Assembly: GCA_964503475.1 (NCBI GenBank)
Contig: CAZCZU010000011.1
Span: 1 to 60,895, forward strand
DNA length: 60,895 nucleotides
Source of the DNA: CAZCZU01 sp964503475
Lineage (GTDB): Bacteria; Pseudomonadota; Zetaproteobacteria; Mariprofundales; Mariprofundaceae
Direction of reading: 5' to 3'
Numbering within the stretch: the stretch's first letter is position 1; each line of letters opens with the position of its first letter. Positions 8,067 to 17,160 of this stretch are shown one piece after another. Both the position numbers and the translations under genes were made by a program. The notes under the pieces are model-generated. The model saw only the letters and a program-made list of their open reading frames with translations, did not search any database and was not told the DNA's origin.

Positions 8067-11000
8067 GCGATCAGGTACGTATGGAGGCCATCGATCCCGC
8101 CAGCTCCCTGCTCGTGCAGGCCCCGGCCGGCTCCGGCAAAACCGAACTGCTGACCCGGCGAATTCTCAGACTGCTGGCCATCGTCGATGAACCCGAGGAG
8201 ATCCTCGCCCTTACCTTTACACGCAAAGCGGCGGCAGAGATGCGGGGGAGAGTCATGGAAGCACTTACCATGGCCCGGCCCGACAGCCCCTCCTCCCACA
8301 AGATGGAGACCTGGCAGCTGGCACAGGAGGCCAACCGGCGCTCCATGGAACGGGGCTGGCATCTGGCCGAGCATCCGTCACGCCTGCGCATGATGACCCT
8401 CGACAGTTTCACCCATTCGCTGGCCGGGCAACTGCCGCTGCTTTCCGGCTTCGGCGAAATGCCCATGCCCTCAACGCATGTCGCCCCTTTGTACCGCGAG
8501 GCAGCCGAGCAGGTGGTTGCCACCCTGCTTCAGCGCAGTCAGGAGAGAGCTGCCACCGTGCTGCTGCATCAGGATCACAACATGGTGGCCCTGACCGATC
8601 TGATCGCCGACATGCTCGGCAAGCGGGATCAGTGGCTGTACAAGGTCGCACTCCACGCCGGTAACCCGTCAGGCCTGCGAAGCATGCTGGAAGAGACACT
8701 GACCGGGATCATGCAGCAGCAACTGCAGCGATGCGCCGCACTCATCCCGATCGAAGTCCGGGGAGAGATGCCGGCCCTGCTTCACTATGCCGGCGTCAAT
8801 CTGAACGACTCCCTGCTCCAGGGCTTACAGACATGGCCGGGAACCGAAATCGGGCAGCTGCCGCTCTGGCAACGCATCGCTGAATTACTGCTAACCAAGG
8901 GCAAACCGACTATCCGCAAGCGGGTGGACAAAAGCATCGGCTTTCCAGCCGGCCGCGAAGCAGCCGAATATAAGCAGCAATTCCAGCAGATGCTCGAATG
9001 GCTCGGCGACATCCATGGCCTGGCCGAGGCCCTGGATGAGTTGCGTCAACTGCCCTCCACCCCCGTGTATGACGAGAGGCAGTGGCAAGTGCTGGAGGCG
9101 CAGCTGGACCTGCTCCTGCATGCGGATCGGCAACTGCAAAAACTGTTCGAGCAGCGCGGCCAGGCCGACTTCATCGAAATCGCCCTGCGCGCCCTGCGCG
9201 CCCTGGAGGACGAGGCCGGACGACCGACCGATCTCCTGCTCAGGCTCGATTATCGTATTCGCCACATTCTCGTCGACGAATTCCAGGATACCTCGCTGCT
9301 GCAGCTGCGCCTGTTACAGAGCCTTACGGAAGGGTGGCAGGCCGGCGACGGCACCCACCGCACCCTGTTCATGGTCGGCGACCCGATGCAGTCGATCTAC
9401 CGCTTCCGAAAGGCCGAGGTGGGGCTGTTTCTGCTTGCTGCAGAGAACCGGGCTCACCTGCCGGCGGTAAAACGACTCAACCTGACCCGAAATTTCCGTT
9501 CATCCCCTGCCATCGTCGAGTGGGTAAACCGGGCCTTCGCCAGCATCTTTCCTGATGATCATGATCCCCTGCTGGGTGCCGTTGGCCATGCCCGGGCGGA
9601 TGCCGCTCTTGCGCACGAAGGAAAGGTACAACTACATCTGCAGCAACAACCGGATGCAGCAGGCGAGGCCTCAGCTGTCGTCGCCACCGTCCGCCAGGCG
9701 CTGCTCCAGGATGGTCAACGGATCGCCATATTGTCGCGCTCGCGCAAGCATCTGCATGCGATCATGCAGGCGCTGTCGGAGGCACAGGTTGCCTTCCGGG
9801 CTGTCGACATCCTGCCACTGCACGAGCGCCCCGAAATCCGCCTGCTGCGTGCCCTGCTGCGTGCCCTGCTGCACCCGGCCGATCGTGAATCCTGGGCCGC
9901 ACTCCTGCGTGCGCCCTGCTGCGGCATCGATACGGCTGCCATGCATAGCTTGCTGGCCGGCGACGAGCGCCCCGTCATCACGATTCTTCAGGACGAGCAT
10001 CGCCTGTCATGCCTGAATGAAGATGCGTGCCGGCGTATCCGTTTCCTGCTCGATGCCATGGCACCATGCCTGCAATCGGCCGGGCGCATCGCTATACGCC
10101 TCCTGCTCAGCTTGGCCTGGCAGCGGCTTGGCATGCCCGGTCTGATCGCTGCGGATGCCGGGCGCAATATTGAGGCCATGCTGAAACTGATCGAGGAGAT
10201 CGACGACGGCGGCCTGCTCGACTTCGCTCTGCTCGACGAACGACTGCAAAAGCTCTACGCCGCTCCCGACACCTCGCCGGAGGCTGAACGTGTCGAACTA
10301 TTGACCATGCACGGCGCCAAGGGCCTGCAGTGGGATGTTGTCATTCTGCCCGGTCTCGGCTACGGCCGCGGACGCAGTGACCTGCCGTTAATCGCCTTTA
10401 CCGATGTGGCGGTCAACCATGATGTAGAGCCTCTGATCGCCTTGCGCGGGGCAGTGCGCAGCAGCGATGCCGTCTATGATCTCGTGCGACGCGTGGAGAA
10501 ACTACGGGAAAACAATGAACTGGCACGCCTGCTTTATGTCGCCTGTACGCGTGCCGAAACGGCCCTGCACATGTTCGGGCATTTGCCTGAAAACAGCGAT
10601 ACACCGACATCCGGTTCGTTGCTGGAACTGCTATTGGCGAAGGGAATCGACAGCGACTGTTTCGGCGCCGAAGTCAGCCTGCTGTCCGAACCTACAGCAG
10701 AGGAAGTAGCGACACAGGCTCCGCTGACCCGCATCAAACAGCTGCCTCCCCTTTCCGACATCCCCGGTACTCCAGCCACGGAGAGCGAAAGCGAATATTT
10801 CTGGGCCGGCCCTGAAGCAGCCCCGGTCGGCAATGCCGTGCATGCCATCCTGCAGCGGATTGCCGAACACGGCATTGCAACGTGGCAGGAGAGCGACACG
10901 GCGGCATCGGTCGATCGCATGCGTGCCATGCTGATGCGGGATGGCCTGCACGGAGCACAGCTCGAAAGTGCCCTGCAACGATGCAAACAGGGTATCCGGC

Positions 11001-11359
11001 AGGTACTGGACAGCAAACGGGCACAATGGATTCTTTCCGCAGAACATCAGGAATCCCATGCGGAATGGGCCTTGAGCAGTTATCTGGATCAACAGGTCCG
11101 GCATGTCATCCTCGACCGCAGTTTTATCGATGAGGATGGCACTCGCTGGATCATCGATTACAAAACGGGCATGCACGAGGGCAGCGATCCGGATGCATTC
11201 ATGGATGCGGAACTGCTGCGATATGCGCCGCAGCTGCTACACTACGAGTCGGTCGTACGCCTGCTTGATGCGCGCCCTGTCCGCCTGGCCCTCTATTTCC
11301 CGATGCTGGATGGCTGGCGCGAACTGCATACGGATGCGGCCCTGGGGGGAGAATCGTGA
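8063..11359 (+). CDS. addA: AddA-like UvrD-family helicase-nuclease
   Basis: ATP-driven helicase and exonuclease subunit, 1098 residues, expected to pair with the preceding AddB-like protein in recombinational repair. Walker A is APAGSGKT at residues 20-27; the UvrD motif Ia region LTFTRKAAAEM and the Walker B box ILVDEFQDT (about residue 405) follow, then VGDPMQSIYRFR and LLTMHGAKGLQWD. The C-terminal nuclease domain has WIIDYKTG, with D1032 and K1034. The TTG start is supported by GGAGGAG 5 nt upstream and overlaps the addB stop as TTGA. The pair replaces RecBCD as the end-resection machine; no recB, recC or recD is in this window. Confidence 0.9.
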   Translation: MSDQVRMEAIDPASSLLVQAPAGSGKTELLTRRILRLLAIVDEPEEILALTFTRKAAAEMRGRVMEALTMARPDSPSSHKMETWQLAQEANRRSMERGWHLAEHPSRLRMMTLDSFTHSLAGQLPLLSGFGEMPMPSTHVAPLYREAAEQVVATLLQRSQERAATVLLHQDHNMVALTDLIADMLGKRDQWLYKVALHAGNPSGLRSMLEETLTGIMQQQLQRCAALIPIEVRGEMPALLHYAGVNLNDSLLQGLQTWPGTEIGQLPLWQRIAELLLTKGKPTIRKRVDKSIGFPAGREAAEYKQQFQQMLEWLGDIHGLAEALDELRQLPSTPVYDERQWQVLEAQLDLLLHADRQLQKLFEQRGQADFIEIALRALRALEDEAGRPTDLLLRLDYRIRHILVDEFQDTSLLQLRLLQSLTEGWQAGDGTHRTLFMVGDPMQSIYRFRKAEVGLFLLAAENRAHLPAVKRLNLTRNFRSSPAIVEWVNRAFASIFPDDHDPLLGAVGHARADAALAHEGKVQLHLQQQPDAAGEASAVVATVRQALLQDGQRIAILSRSRKHLHAIMQALSEAQVAFRAVDILPLHERPEIRLLRALLRALLHPADRESWAALLRAPCCGIDTAAMHSLLAGDERPVITILQDEHRLSCLNEDACRRIRFLLDAMAPCLQSAGRIAIRLLLSLAWQRLGMPGLIAADAGRNIEAMLKLIEEIDDGGLLDFALLDERLQKLYAAPDTSPEAERVELLTMHGAKGLQWDVVILPGLGYGRGRSDLPLIAFTDVAVNHDVEPLIALRGAVRSSDAVYDLVRRVEKLRENNELARLLYVACTRAETALHMFGHLPENSDTPTSGSLLELLLAKGIDSDCFGAEVSLLSEPTAEEVATQAPLTRIKQLPPLSDIPGTPATESESEYFWAGPEAAPVGNAVHAILQRIAEHGIATWQESDTAASVDRMRAMLMRDGLHGAQLESALQRCKQGIRQVLDSKRAQWILSAEHQESHAEWALSSYLDQQVRHVILDRSFIDEDGTRWIIDYKTGMHEGSDPDAFMDAELLRYAPQLLHYESVVRLLDARPVRLALYFPMLDGWRELHTDAALGGES

Positions 11360-12648
11360 TCCGAAAAGTAATGATCCTATCGCTGCTTGTGGCCGGCCTC
11401 CTGGCGGCCGCGCCATGGCTGACCGGACGCATGATCGAGCAGCAGTACCATACCATGATCCGGCAGGCCGCTGCCGAATCGGGCATGCAACTGCAAAGTG
11501 TCGAATACCGGCGCGGCTGGCTGGGGGCTGAAGCCAGCAGCCGGATCGAGATTCCGGTTGAAAACGGTCAAACGGAAACCGTACTGATCCATCATCACAT
11601 CCGGCACGGGCTACTCACTTTCGACAACGGTATGCCGCATCTTGCCCTTGGCCTGATCCGGCACGAGATCGAATTATCGACGCAGGCCCAGGCCGGATGG
11701 CAAAAACTGTTTGGTGACAAACAGCCGCTTAAAATGCGCACCATCGTCGGTCTGGACGGCACACAGGAGTGGCGCATCGAAAGCGAAGCATTGCACTACC
11801 ATGAGGGGCCAAAGGATGCGCAGATTCTTCCCTTGATGCTCGCCATGCAAATCAATGCTGACGGCAGCGAAATTGAAGGATCACTGGAGTGGAACGGTCT
11901 GCAGGCCGCCACGGATAAAGCGAGCGGAGATATCGCCCCGCTTCAATGGCGATTCGACATGCAGCGTATCCGCCCCTTTGTCTGGACCGGTGATTCCGAC
12001 TGGCAGCAGCAATCCATCCATTTCCGCAACCGTTCCGGAGAGATCAGCATCTCCGGCCTGAAACTGACCACTCACACGACCTCCGATTCACAGGAGCGAC
12101 TATCGAGCGAACAGCAACTGCAGCTGGCCGCTTTTGATGTCTCCGGCCAGCACTACGGCCCTGGCAAACTCAACATCGCCATTCGCCACATTCCGCACAG
12201 TACCATCGAAAATCTCGGCCATATTCAGCAGCAGGCTGCCGCTCTCTCCGCTCAGGGGGATCCGGCCATGGCCAGGCTGGCCATGCAGCAACTCGGCATG
12301 CAGCTACTGGGCGAAATCCCCACTCTGATTGCCGCGGACCCGGCCATCGATATTCATGAGATCCGCCTGGCCACGCCGGCAGGAGCGATCAACGGCAACT
12401 TCCATTTCAGCATGACCGGCGCCGCATCCAACGACGTAATGAATCTGCCGCGCCTCAAACAGCATACCCACATGCAGCTCGACCTGCAGATTCCGGAAGC
12501 GTTGCTGAACCAGCGAAGCCGGCAACAGCTGACGCCGTTGCTGCAGCAGGGACTGGTCCGCAGGGAAGGCAACATGCTGGTCGTACATGCACGACTCGAA
12601 AATGGCACCCTTGTGGTCAACGAGCACCCCGTTCCTCTACCGTTCTAA
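11356..12648 (+). CDS. DUF945 family (YdgA-like) envelope protein
   Basis: 430-residue exported or membrane-anchored protein. An N-terminal hydrophobic segment (IRKVMILSLLVAGLLAAAPW, truncated) is followed by the DUF945 pattern GRMIEQQY and then Y-R-R-GWLGAEASS, near the N-terminus of YdgA-type proteins. The remainder is a beta-rich polar region, probably periplasmic. YdgA is implicated in envelope assembly or swarming in enteric bacteria; the role here is unknown. The GTG start overlaps the addA stop and is preceded by GGGGGAGA, so it is cotranscribed with addBA despite the unrelated function. Confidence 0.8.
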   Translation: MIRKVMILSLLVAGLLAAAPWLTGRMIEQQYHTMIRQAAAESGMQLQSVEYRRGWLGAEASSRIEIPVENGQTETVLIHHHIRHGLLTFDNGMPHLALGLIRHEIELSTQAQAGWQKLFGDKQPLKMRTIVGLDGTQEWRIESEALHYHEGPKDAQILPLMLAMQINADGSEIEGSLEWNGLQAATDKASGDIAPLQWRFDMQRIRPFVWTGDSDWQQQSIHFRNRSGEISISGLKLTTHTTSDSQERLSSEQQLQLAAFDVSGQHYGPGKLNIAIRHIPHSTIENLGHIQQQAAALSAQGDPAMARLAMQQLGMQLLGEIPTLIAADPAIDIHEIRLATPAGAINGNFHFSMTGAASNDVMNLPRLKQHTHMQLDLQIPEALLNQRSRQQLTPLLQQGLVRREGNMLVVHARLENGTLVVNEHPVPLPF

Positions 12649-12701
12649 AAGAATCCGGGAGGCAGGCACGCTCAAACCGTGTCAAACCGTCCGACAGGCG
12701 C

Positions 12702-12707
12702 TAGCAT
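12702..12707 (+). promoter_or_regulatory. Possible -10 element before ribE
   Basis: TAGCAT lies 7 nt before the ribE ATG, the same spacing seen at other start codons here, and no Shine-Dalgarno sequence is visible. It is the weakest match of the group, and the 66 nt gap after DUF945 could equally be read through. Confidence 0.25.
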
Positions 12708-12714
12708 CGAACCC

Positions 12715-13317
12715 ATGTTTACCGGCATCATCCAGGATATCGGCCGCATCAGTTCGATCCGGCCGGAATCCGACCAAACCCATATGGAATTCACCACCCG
12801 ACTCGACATGTCTGCCTGGGCGCTGGGTGACTCGGTCGCCGTCGACGGCTGCTGCCTTACCATCACCGCCTTTCCGGCCGGCGATCGTTTTGCGGCCACG
12901 TTGTCCCGAGAAACGCTGAACCTGACCCATTTTGCCGCGGCCCGGGAAGGGCAACACGTCAACCTGGAGCCTGCCCTGCGCATGGGCGACGCCCTCGGAG
13001 GCCACATTGTCACCGGACATGTTGACGGCCTGGCGACCGTGGTCAGCATCAACCCGGTCGGTGAACATCGAGAATATCTGTTCGAGGTTCCGAAGCGCCT
13101 GGCTCACTACGTTGTCGTCAAGGGATCGGTTGCCATCAACGGTACCAGCCTGACCGTCAACACGGTCGACCGCTGTCGTTTCACGGTCAACCTGATCCCG
13201 CATACGCTCGAGCATACGAATCTCGGCGCACTGAAGCCGGGAGATGCGGTCAATCTTGAAACCGACATGCTGGGCCGCTATGTGGAACGAATCATGGAAA
13301 TGAAGGAGACGGCATGA
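12715..13317 (+). CDS. ribE: Riboflavin synthase alpha chain
   Basis: Catalyses dismutation of two 6,7-dimethyl-8-ribityllumazine molecules to riboflavin. The 200-residue protein starts with the canonical MFTGIIQDIGR. It shows the internal duplication of the two lumazine-binding barrels: MFTG...DSVAVDGCCLTI in the first half, then HIVTGHVDG and GSVAINGTSLTVN in the second. An in-frame ATG 36 nt upstream would add residues absent from the family, so 12715 is used. It overlaps ribBA by 4 nt. No FMN riboswitch is seen in the short upstream gap. The gene is also called ribC in some organisms. Confidence 0.95.
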   Translation: MFTGIIQDIGRISSIRPESDQTHMEFTTRLDMSAWALGDSVAVDGCCLTITAFPAGDRFAATLSRETLNLTHFAAAREGQHVNLEPALRMGDALGGHIVTGHVDGLATVVSINPVGEHREYLFEVPKRLAHYVVVKGSVAINGTSLTVNTVDRCRFTVNLIPHTLEHTNLGALKPGDAVNLETDMLGRYVERIMEMKETA

Positions 13318-14525
13318 CCCTTGCCACCTGCGAAGAGCTGCTTGAGGAGTTGCGCGCCGGACGCATGATTATCCTGGCCGACGACGAGGATCGCGAAAAC
13401 GAGGGTGACCTGGTCATGGCGGCCGAATGGGTGACCCCGGAAGCCATCAACTTCATGGCCACGCACGGTCGTGGACTGATCTGCCTGGCCCTGACACCGG
13501 AACAGACGGACAGGCTGCAGCTGCCACTGATGGTCTCCAATACCAACAACAAGTTCAAAACCAACTTTACCGTCTCCATCGAAGCGGCCGAAGGGGTTAC
13601 GACCGGCATCTCCGCCTTTGACCGTGCCCATACCGTCCGTACAGCCATTGCCGAAAATGCAAAGCCGGCCGATCTGCACACACCGGGGCATGTCTTCCCG
13701 CTGCTTGGACGCACCGGAGGCCTGCTCGTGCGCGCCGGCCATACCGAGGCCAGCATTGATCTTGCCCGCATGGCCGGATTGAACCCCAGCGGCGTCATCT
13801 GCGAAATCATGAATGAAGACGGCACCATGGCCCGCATGCCGCAGCTGAAAGAGTTTGCCAAGAAGCACAACCTCAAGATCGGCTGCATTGCCGATGTAAT
13901 CCGCCATCGTCTGAAACATGACTCCCTGGTACGCCGGGAGGTCGAGGTACGCATGCCGACCGAATTCGGCGAATTCCGCATGGTCGGTTTTTCCAATGTC
14001 GTCGATCAGGCCGAACATGTTGCCCTTGTCATGGGCAACCCCGATCCTGAGCGCCCCTGTCTGGTACGGGTACACTCCGAATGCCTGACCGGCGATGTCT
14101 TCACATCACGCCGCTGTGACTGCGGCAACCAATTGCATGCCGCTATGCGCCAGGTCGCCGAAGCCGGTGAAGGTGTCATCCTTTACCTGCGTCAGGAGGG
14201 TCGCGGCATCGGCCTGCTGAACAAACTGCGTGCCTACCAGCTGCAGGATGCCGGGCACGACACTGTCGAGGCCAACGAAAAGCTGGGCTTCCAGGCGGAT
14301 CTGCGCGACTACGGTATTGGCGCCCAGATTCTGCACGACCTGGGACTGCGTAAATTGAAACTTCTGACCAACAACCCGAAGAAGATCATCGGCCTCGACG
14401 GCTATGGCCTGGAGGTGACCGAACGGGTACAACTGCAGGTCGAACCGCACGAGGACAACATCACCTACCTCACCACCAAGCGCGACAAGCTTGGACATAT
14501 GCTGAACATGGATAACGAGAAATGA
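13314..14525 (+). CDS. ribBA: Bifunctional DHBP synthase / GTP cyclohydrolase II
   Basis: Supplies both precursors of the riboflavin pathway: 3,4-dihydroxy-2-butanone 4-phosphate from ribulose 5-phosphate (N-terminal half) and the pyrimidine intermediate from GTP (C-terminal half). The RibB half has DDEDRENEGDL near residue 22 and the GHTEAS and HTPGHVFPL loops. The RibA half has its zinc-cysteine motif SECLTGDVFTSRRCDCG and the catalytic stretch LRQEGRGIGL. At 403 residues both domains are full length, and all expected metal-binding residues are present. It overlaps ribE and ribH by 4 nt each. Confidence 0.96.
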   Translation: MTLATCEELLEELRAGRMIILADDEDRENEGDLVMAAEWVTPEAINFMATHGRGLICLALTPEQTDRLQLPLMVSNTNNKFKTNFTVSIEAAEGVTTGISAFDRAHTVRTAIAENAKPADLHTPGHVFPLLGRTGGLLVRAGHTEASIDLARMAGLNPSGVICEIMNEDGTMARMPQLKEFAKKHNLKIGCIADVIRHRLKHDSLVRREVEVRMPTEFGEFRMVGFSNVVDQAEHVALVMGNPDPERPCLVRVHSECLTGDVFTSRRCDCGNQLHAAMRQVAEAGEGVILYLRQEGRGIGLLNKLRAYQLQDAGHDTVEANEKLGFQADLRDYGIGAQILHDLGLRKLKLLTNNPKKIIGLDGYGLEVTERVQLQVEPHEDNITYLTTKRDKLGHMLNMDNEK

Positions 14526-15001
14526 GTCTGGACGCCCCACATCTGGCCGGCCATGTCGATGCCTCCGGCATGCGCATCGGCATTATTGTCAGCCGCTTCA
14601 ATCAGGATATCACCGAAGCCCTGCTCGACGGTGCCGTATCGGCACTGAAGGAGCATGGCAGCCGCGATGAAGACCTGACCATTGTACATGTACCGGGAGC
14701 TTTCGAAATAGGCACCATTGCCACCCGCATGGCCCAAAAAGGCTTTGATGCCATCGTCTGCCTGGGCTGTGTCATCCGTGGTGATACGGCCCATTTCGAC
14801 TACGTCTGCCAGGGAGCCATGGATGCCATCGGCCAGGTCGCCCAGCGCGGCGATATCGGTGTTGGCAATGGTGTACTGACAGTGGATACCCACCAGCAGG
14901 CGCTGGATCGCGTCGGTGGTTCGCATGGACACAAGGGGGCCGAGGCGGCCCTGACCGCGGTTGAGGTTGTCACCGTTCTACGTTCCCTGGAGGAGAAGTG
15001 A
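14522..15001 (+). CDS. ribH: 6,7-dimethyl-8-ribityllumazine synthase
   Basis: Condenses the ribityl-pyrimidine with dihydroxybutanone phosphate to form lumazine, the substrate of RibE. At 159 residues it is the normal length. The motifs are SRFNQDITEALLDGA near the N-terminus, VPGAFEIG and CLGCVIRGDTAHFDYVC in the middle (substrate loop and catalytic His) and a typical NGVLTVDTHQQALDR near the C-terminus. It sits between ribBA and nusB with overlaps on both sides, a proteobacterial arrangement. ribD is not in this window. Confidence 0.96.
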   Translation: MSLDAPHLAGHVDASGMRIGIIVSRFNQDITEALLDGAVSALKEHGSRDEDLTIVHVPGAFEIGTIATRMAQKGFDAIVCLGCVIRGDTAHFDYVCQGAMDAIGQVAQRGDIGVGNGVLTVDTHQQALDRVGGSHGHKGAEAALTAVEVVTVLRSLEEK

Positions 15002-15462
15002 GCAAAGCACACAAAGCAGCAGGCCCCAATCGTCATCAGGCCCGCGAATCGGCCCTTGAGGTGCTCTATGCCTGGCATAGCAGCAGCCACGATGCCGGAG
15101 CCCTCCCTTCGCTGATCGCCGGACGCATCGAGGAGGAGGAGCGCGAGCAGCAGGATAGCGGTTACCTCCGCGAGCTGGTTTATGGTGTTACAGAGAACGT
15201 CGAAGCGCTCGATGGCATCATTTCACCGGTGATCCGTCGCAGCCTGAAGAGTGTGGCCAGCATCGAGCTGAATGTGCTGCGCCTGGCGACCTGGGAGATG
15301 CAGAACCGCCTGGAGATTCCCTACCGGGTGATCATCAACGAAGCCCTGGAACTGACCCGCGATTATGCGGATGAGTCGGCACGCGGCTTCATCAACGGGG
15401 TACTCGACAAACTGGCGCGCCAGCTGCGCAGTGTCGAGATCGAGGCAGCGGCGAAGGGCTGA
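14998..15462 (+). CDS. nusB: Transcription antitermination factor NusB
   Basis: All-helical RNA-binding factor of 154 residues that joins NusE, NusA and NusG on boxA RNA for antitermination of rRNA operons. Characteristic elements are RHQARESALEVLYAW near the start, ELVYGVTENVEALDGII, and the C-terminal RVIINEALELTRDYADE followed by GFINGVLDKLAR. It uses a GTG start overlapping the ribH stop (GTGA), and GGAGGAGAA within ribH provides the ribosome site. It is the last gene of the run that starts at addB and converges on crcB with a 10 nt gap. Confidence 0.95.
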   Translation: MSKAHKAAGPNRHQARESALEVLYAWHSSSHDAGALPSLIAGRIEEEEREQQDSGYLRELVYGVTENVEALDGIISPVIRRSLKSVASIELNVLRLATWEMQNRLEIPYRVIINEALELTRDYADESARGFINGVLDKLARQLRSVEIEAAAKG

Positions 15463-15472
15463 TCCGTCTCGC

Positions 15473-15850
15473 CTACAGCAGGCGGGCCAGCTGTACGCCC
15501 AGCCAGGCAAGCGCCAGACATATCACCACCTGCCCCAGAACATTGCCGGCGGCCAAACCGAAAGCCCCCTCCTGCAACAGCCGCACCGACTCCACCGAAT
15601 AGGTGGAGAAGGTGGTAAAGGCACCAAGGAAGCCGACGGTTACGGCCAGGCGTGCCAGTTCGCCCATGCTGGAACGCTCCAGAAACCAGATAAAGAGGAA
15701 GCCGAGCAGGAAGCTACCGATCGCATTGACGGCGAAGGTGCCCCAAGGAAATGCGCCCCCTGCCATACGCTGGATCGCACCTGCCATCCACCAGCGCAAT
15801 ACGGCGCCAACCGCCCCGCCGGCCGCCACAGCCGCCATCTGTCGCATCAT
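15473..15850 (-). CDS. crcB: Fluoride exporter CrcB
   Basis: Inner-membrane fluoride channel of 125 residues with four hydrophobic helices, acting as a dual-topology dimer (Fluc family). Diagnostic motifs are GGAVGAVLRW near the N-terminus, FAVNAIGSFLLGF and GFLGAFTTFSTYS, the latter lining the pore with conserved Phe, Thr and Ser. It is the last gene of the minus-strand run from pyrE, and its ATG overlaps the rarA stop by 4 nt. No fluoride riboswitch is needed or seen at this internal position. Confidence 0.92.
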   Translation of the reverse strand: MMRQMAAVAAGGAVGAVLRWWMAGAIQRMAGGAFPWGTFAVNAIGSFLLGFLFIWFLERSSMGELARLAVTVGFLGAFTTFSTYSVESVRLLQEGAFGLAAGNVLGQVVICLALAWLGVQLARLL

Positions 15851-17160
15851 GAGCTCCCTCCCCTGCGGCGCTCCTGCAGCCAGTTGATCCGTTCGGCCAG
15901 TGTACGCTCAAAGCCACGATCCACCGGCCGGTAAAGCGTTTCCGGCGCCATACCTTCCGGGAAATGACGCTGGGAGACAACCGCATCGGCGCTGTCGTGC
16001 GCATACTGATACCCGGCCCCGTGCCCCAGTTCCTTCATCAGTTTGGTCGGCGCATTTTTCAGGTGCATCGGCACATCGAGATTCCGGGTCTCCCGCGCCA
16101 CTTTCCTGGCCGCCTTTTCGGCCATATAGGCGGCATTACTCTTCGGAGCCAGGGCCAGGTAGATCGCGGCGGTAAACAGGCCCTGCTCTCCCTCGGGTGA
16201 ACCGAGAATCTCATACATGCGATGGCCATCGAGACAGACATTGAGCGCTTTCGGATCGGCCATGCCGATATCCTCGGTGGCCATACGGATCAGGCGTCGG
16301 GCAAGATAGAGCGGCTCCTCTCCTGCCTCCAGCATGCGTGCCAGCCAGTAGATGGCGGCATCGGCATCGGAGTCGCGTACGGATTTGTGCAGGGCCGAGA
16401 TCAGATCGTAGTGACCATCGCCATCGCGATCGTAACGTGCCTGCCGGCGCAGCCATACGGTCTCGATCTCCGGCTGCTGCCAGATATGCGCCGGATCTGC
16501 CTCGAATACCGCCTGCAGGGCATTGAGGGCATAGCGGGCATCGCCATCGCTCGCCCTTGCCAGCCACTGCAGGGCTTCATCGCTCAGGGCAAATGCACTG
16601 TTCTCCCCCTTCAGGGTCTCGACTGCGCGCGCCAGCACCCGCTCCACCGCTGCTGCATCCAGCGGCTGCAGTACAACCACCCGACAGCGTGAGAGCAGGG
16701 CATTATTCAGTGAAAAAGAGGGATTTTCGGTCGTCGCTCCGACCAGCACCAGCGTCCCCTCCTCGATATAGGGAAGCAGCACATCCTGCTGGGCCTTATT
16801 GAAGCGATGAATCTCATCCAGGAAAAGCAGATAGGCACGCCCCTCCGCCTTGGCCCGGTCGACCACGGCCTGCACCTCCTTCTTACCGGCCGAAACGGCG
16901 GAGAGCTGGGCAAACGGCATATGGGTCTGATCGGCCATCATCATGGCCAGCGTCGTCTTGCCCACTCCCGGTGGCCCCCAGAAGATACAGGAGACAGCCC
17001 GTCCCTGGGCCAGGGTGGCGGCAAACCAGGAATCCTCACGGGTCAGCTGCTCCTGCCCCTCCACTTCGACGAGGGTGCGCGGGCGCAGGCGAAAAGCCAG
17101 CGGCGCGCTGTCGGCAGCGGCACTGTGCCCTGCGAAAAGGTCGCCGCTGGACAGCTTCAG
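15847..17160 (-). CDS. rarA: Replication-associated recombination protein A (RarA/MgsA), non-canonical start
   Basis: Clamp-loader-like AAA+ ATPase acting at stalled replication forks. Walker A is FWGPPGVGKTTLA, Walker B is FLDEIHRFNKAQQD, sensor 1 is GATTENPSF, and the MgsA C-terminal tetramerisation region is complete (YLARRLIRMATEDIGMADP, then KNAPTKLMKELGHG). The first ordinary start is the GTG at 17064. However, the frame upstream encodes the conserved RarA leader (PLAFRLRPRTLVEVEGQEQL) and a DLFAG peptide, so coding begins nearer 17150. Only CTG (17160 or 17154) and ATT codons are available there. CTG 17160 follows an AAGG by 4 nt and overlaps the stop of the upstream porin gene, so I mark that as the likely start, with low certainty. 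Confidence 0.85.
   Translation of the reverse strand: MKLSSGDLFAGHSAAADSAPLAFRLRPRTLVEVEGQEQLTREDSWFAATLAQGRAVSCIFWGPPGVGKTTLAMMMADQTHMPFAQLSAVSAGKKEVQAVVDRAKAEGRAYLLFLDEIHRFNKAQQDVLLPYIEEGTLVLVGATTENPSFSLNNALLSRCRVVVLQPLDAAAVERVLARAVETLKGENSAFALSDEALQWLARASDGDARYALNALQAVFEADPAHIWQQPEIETVWLRRQARYDRDGDGHYDLISALHKSVRDSDADAAIYWLARMLEAGEEPLYLARRLIRMATEDIGMADPKALNVCLDGHRMYEILGSPEGEQGLFTAAIYLALAPKSNAAYMAEKAARKVARETRNLDVPMHLKNAPTKLMKELGHGAGYQYAHDSADAVVSQRHFPEGMAPETLYRPVDRGFERTLAERINWLQERRRGGSS

Noticed and set aside
12649..12714. Possible FMN riboswitch before ribE
   Set aside because: The gap is only 66 nt and lacks the conserved RFN-element segments.
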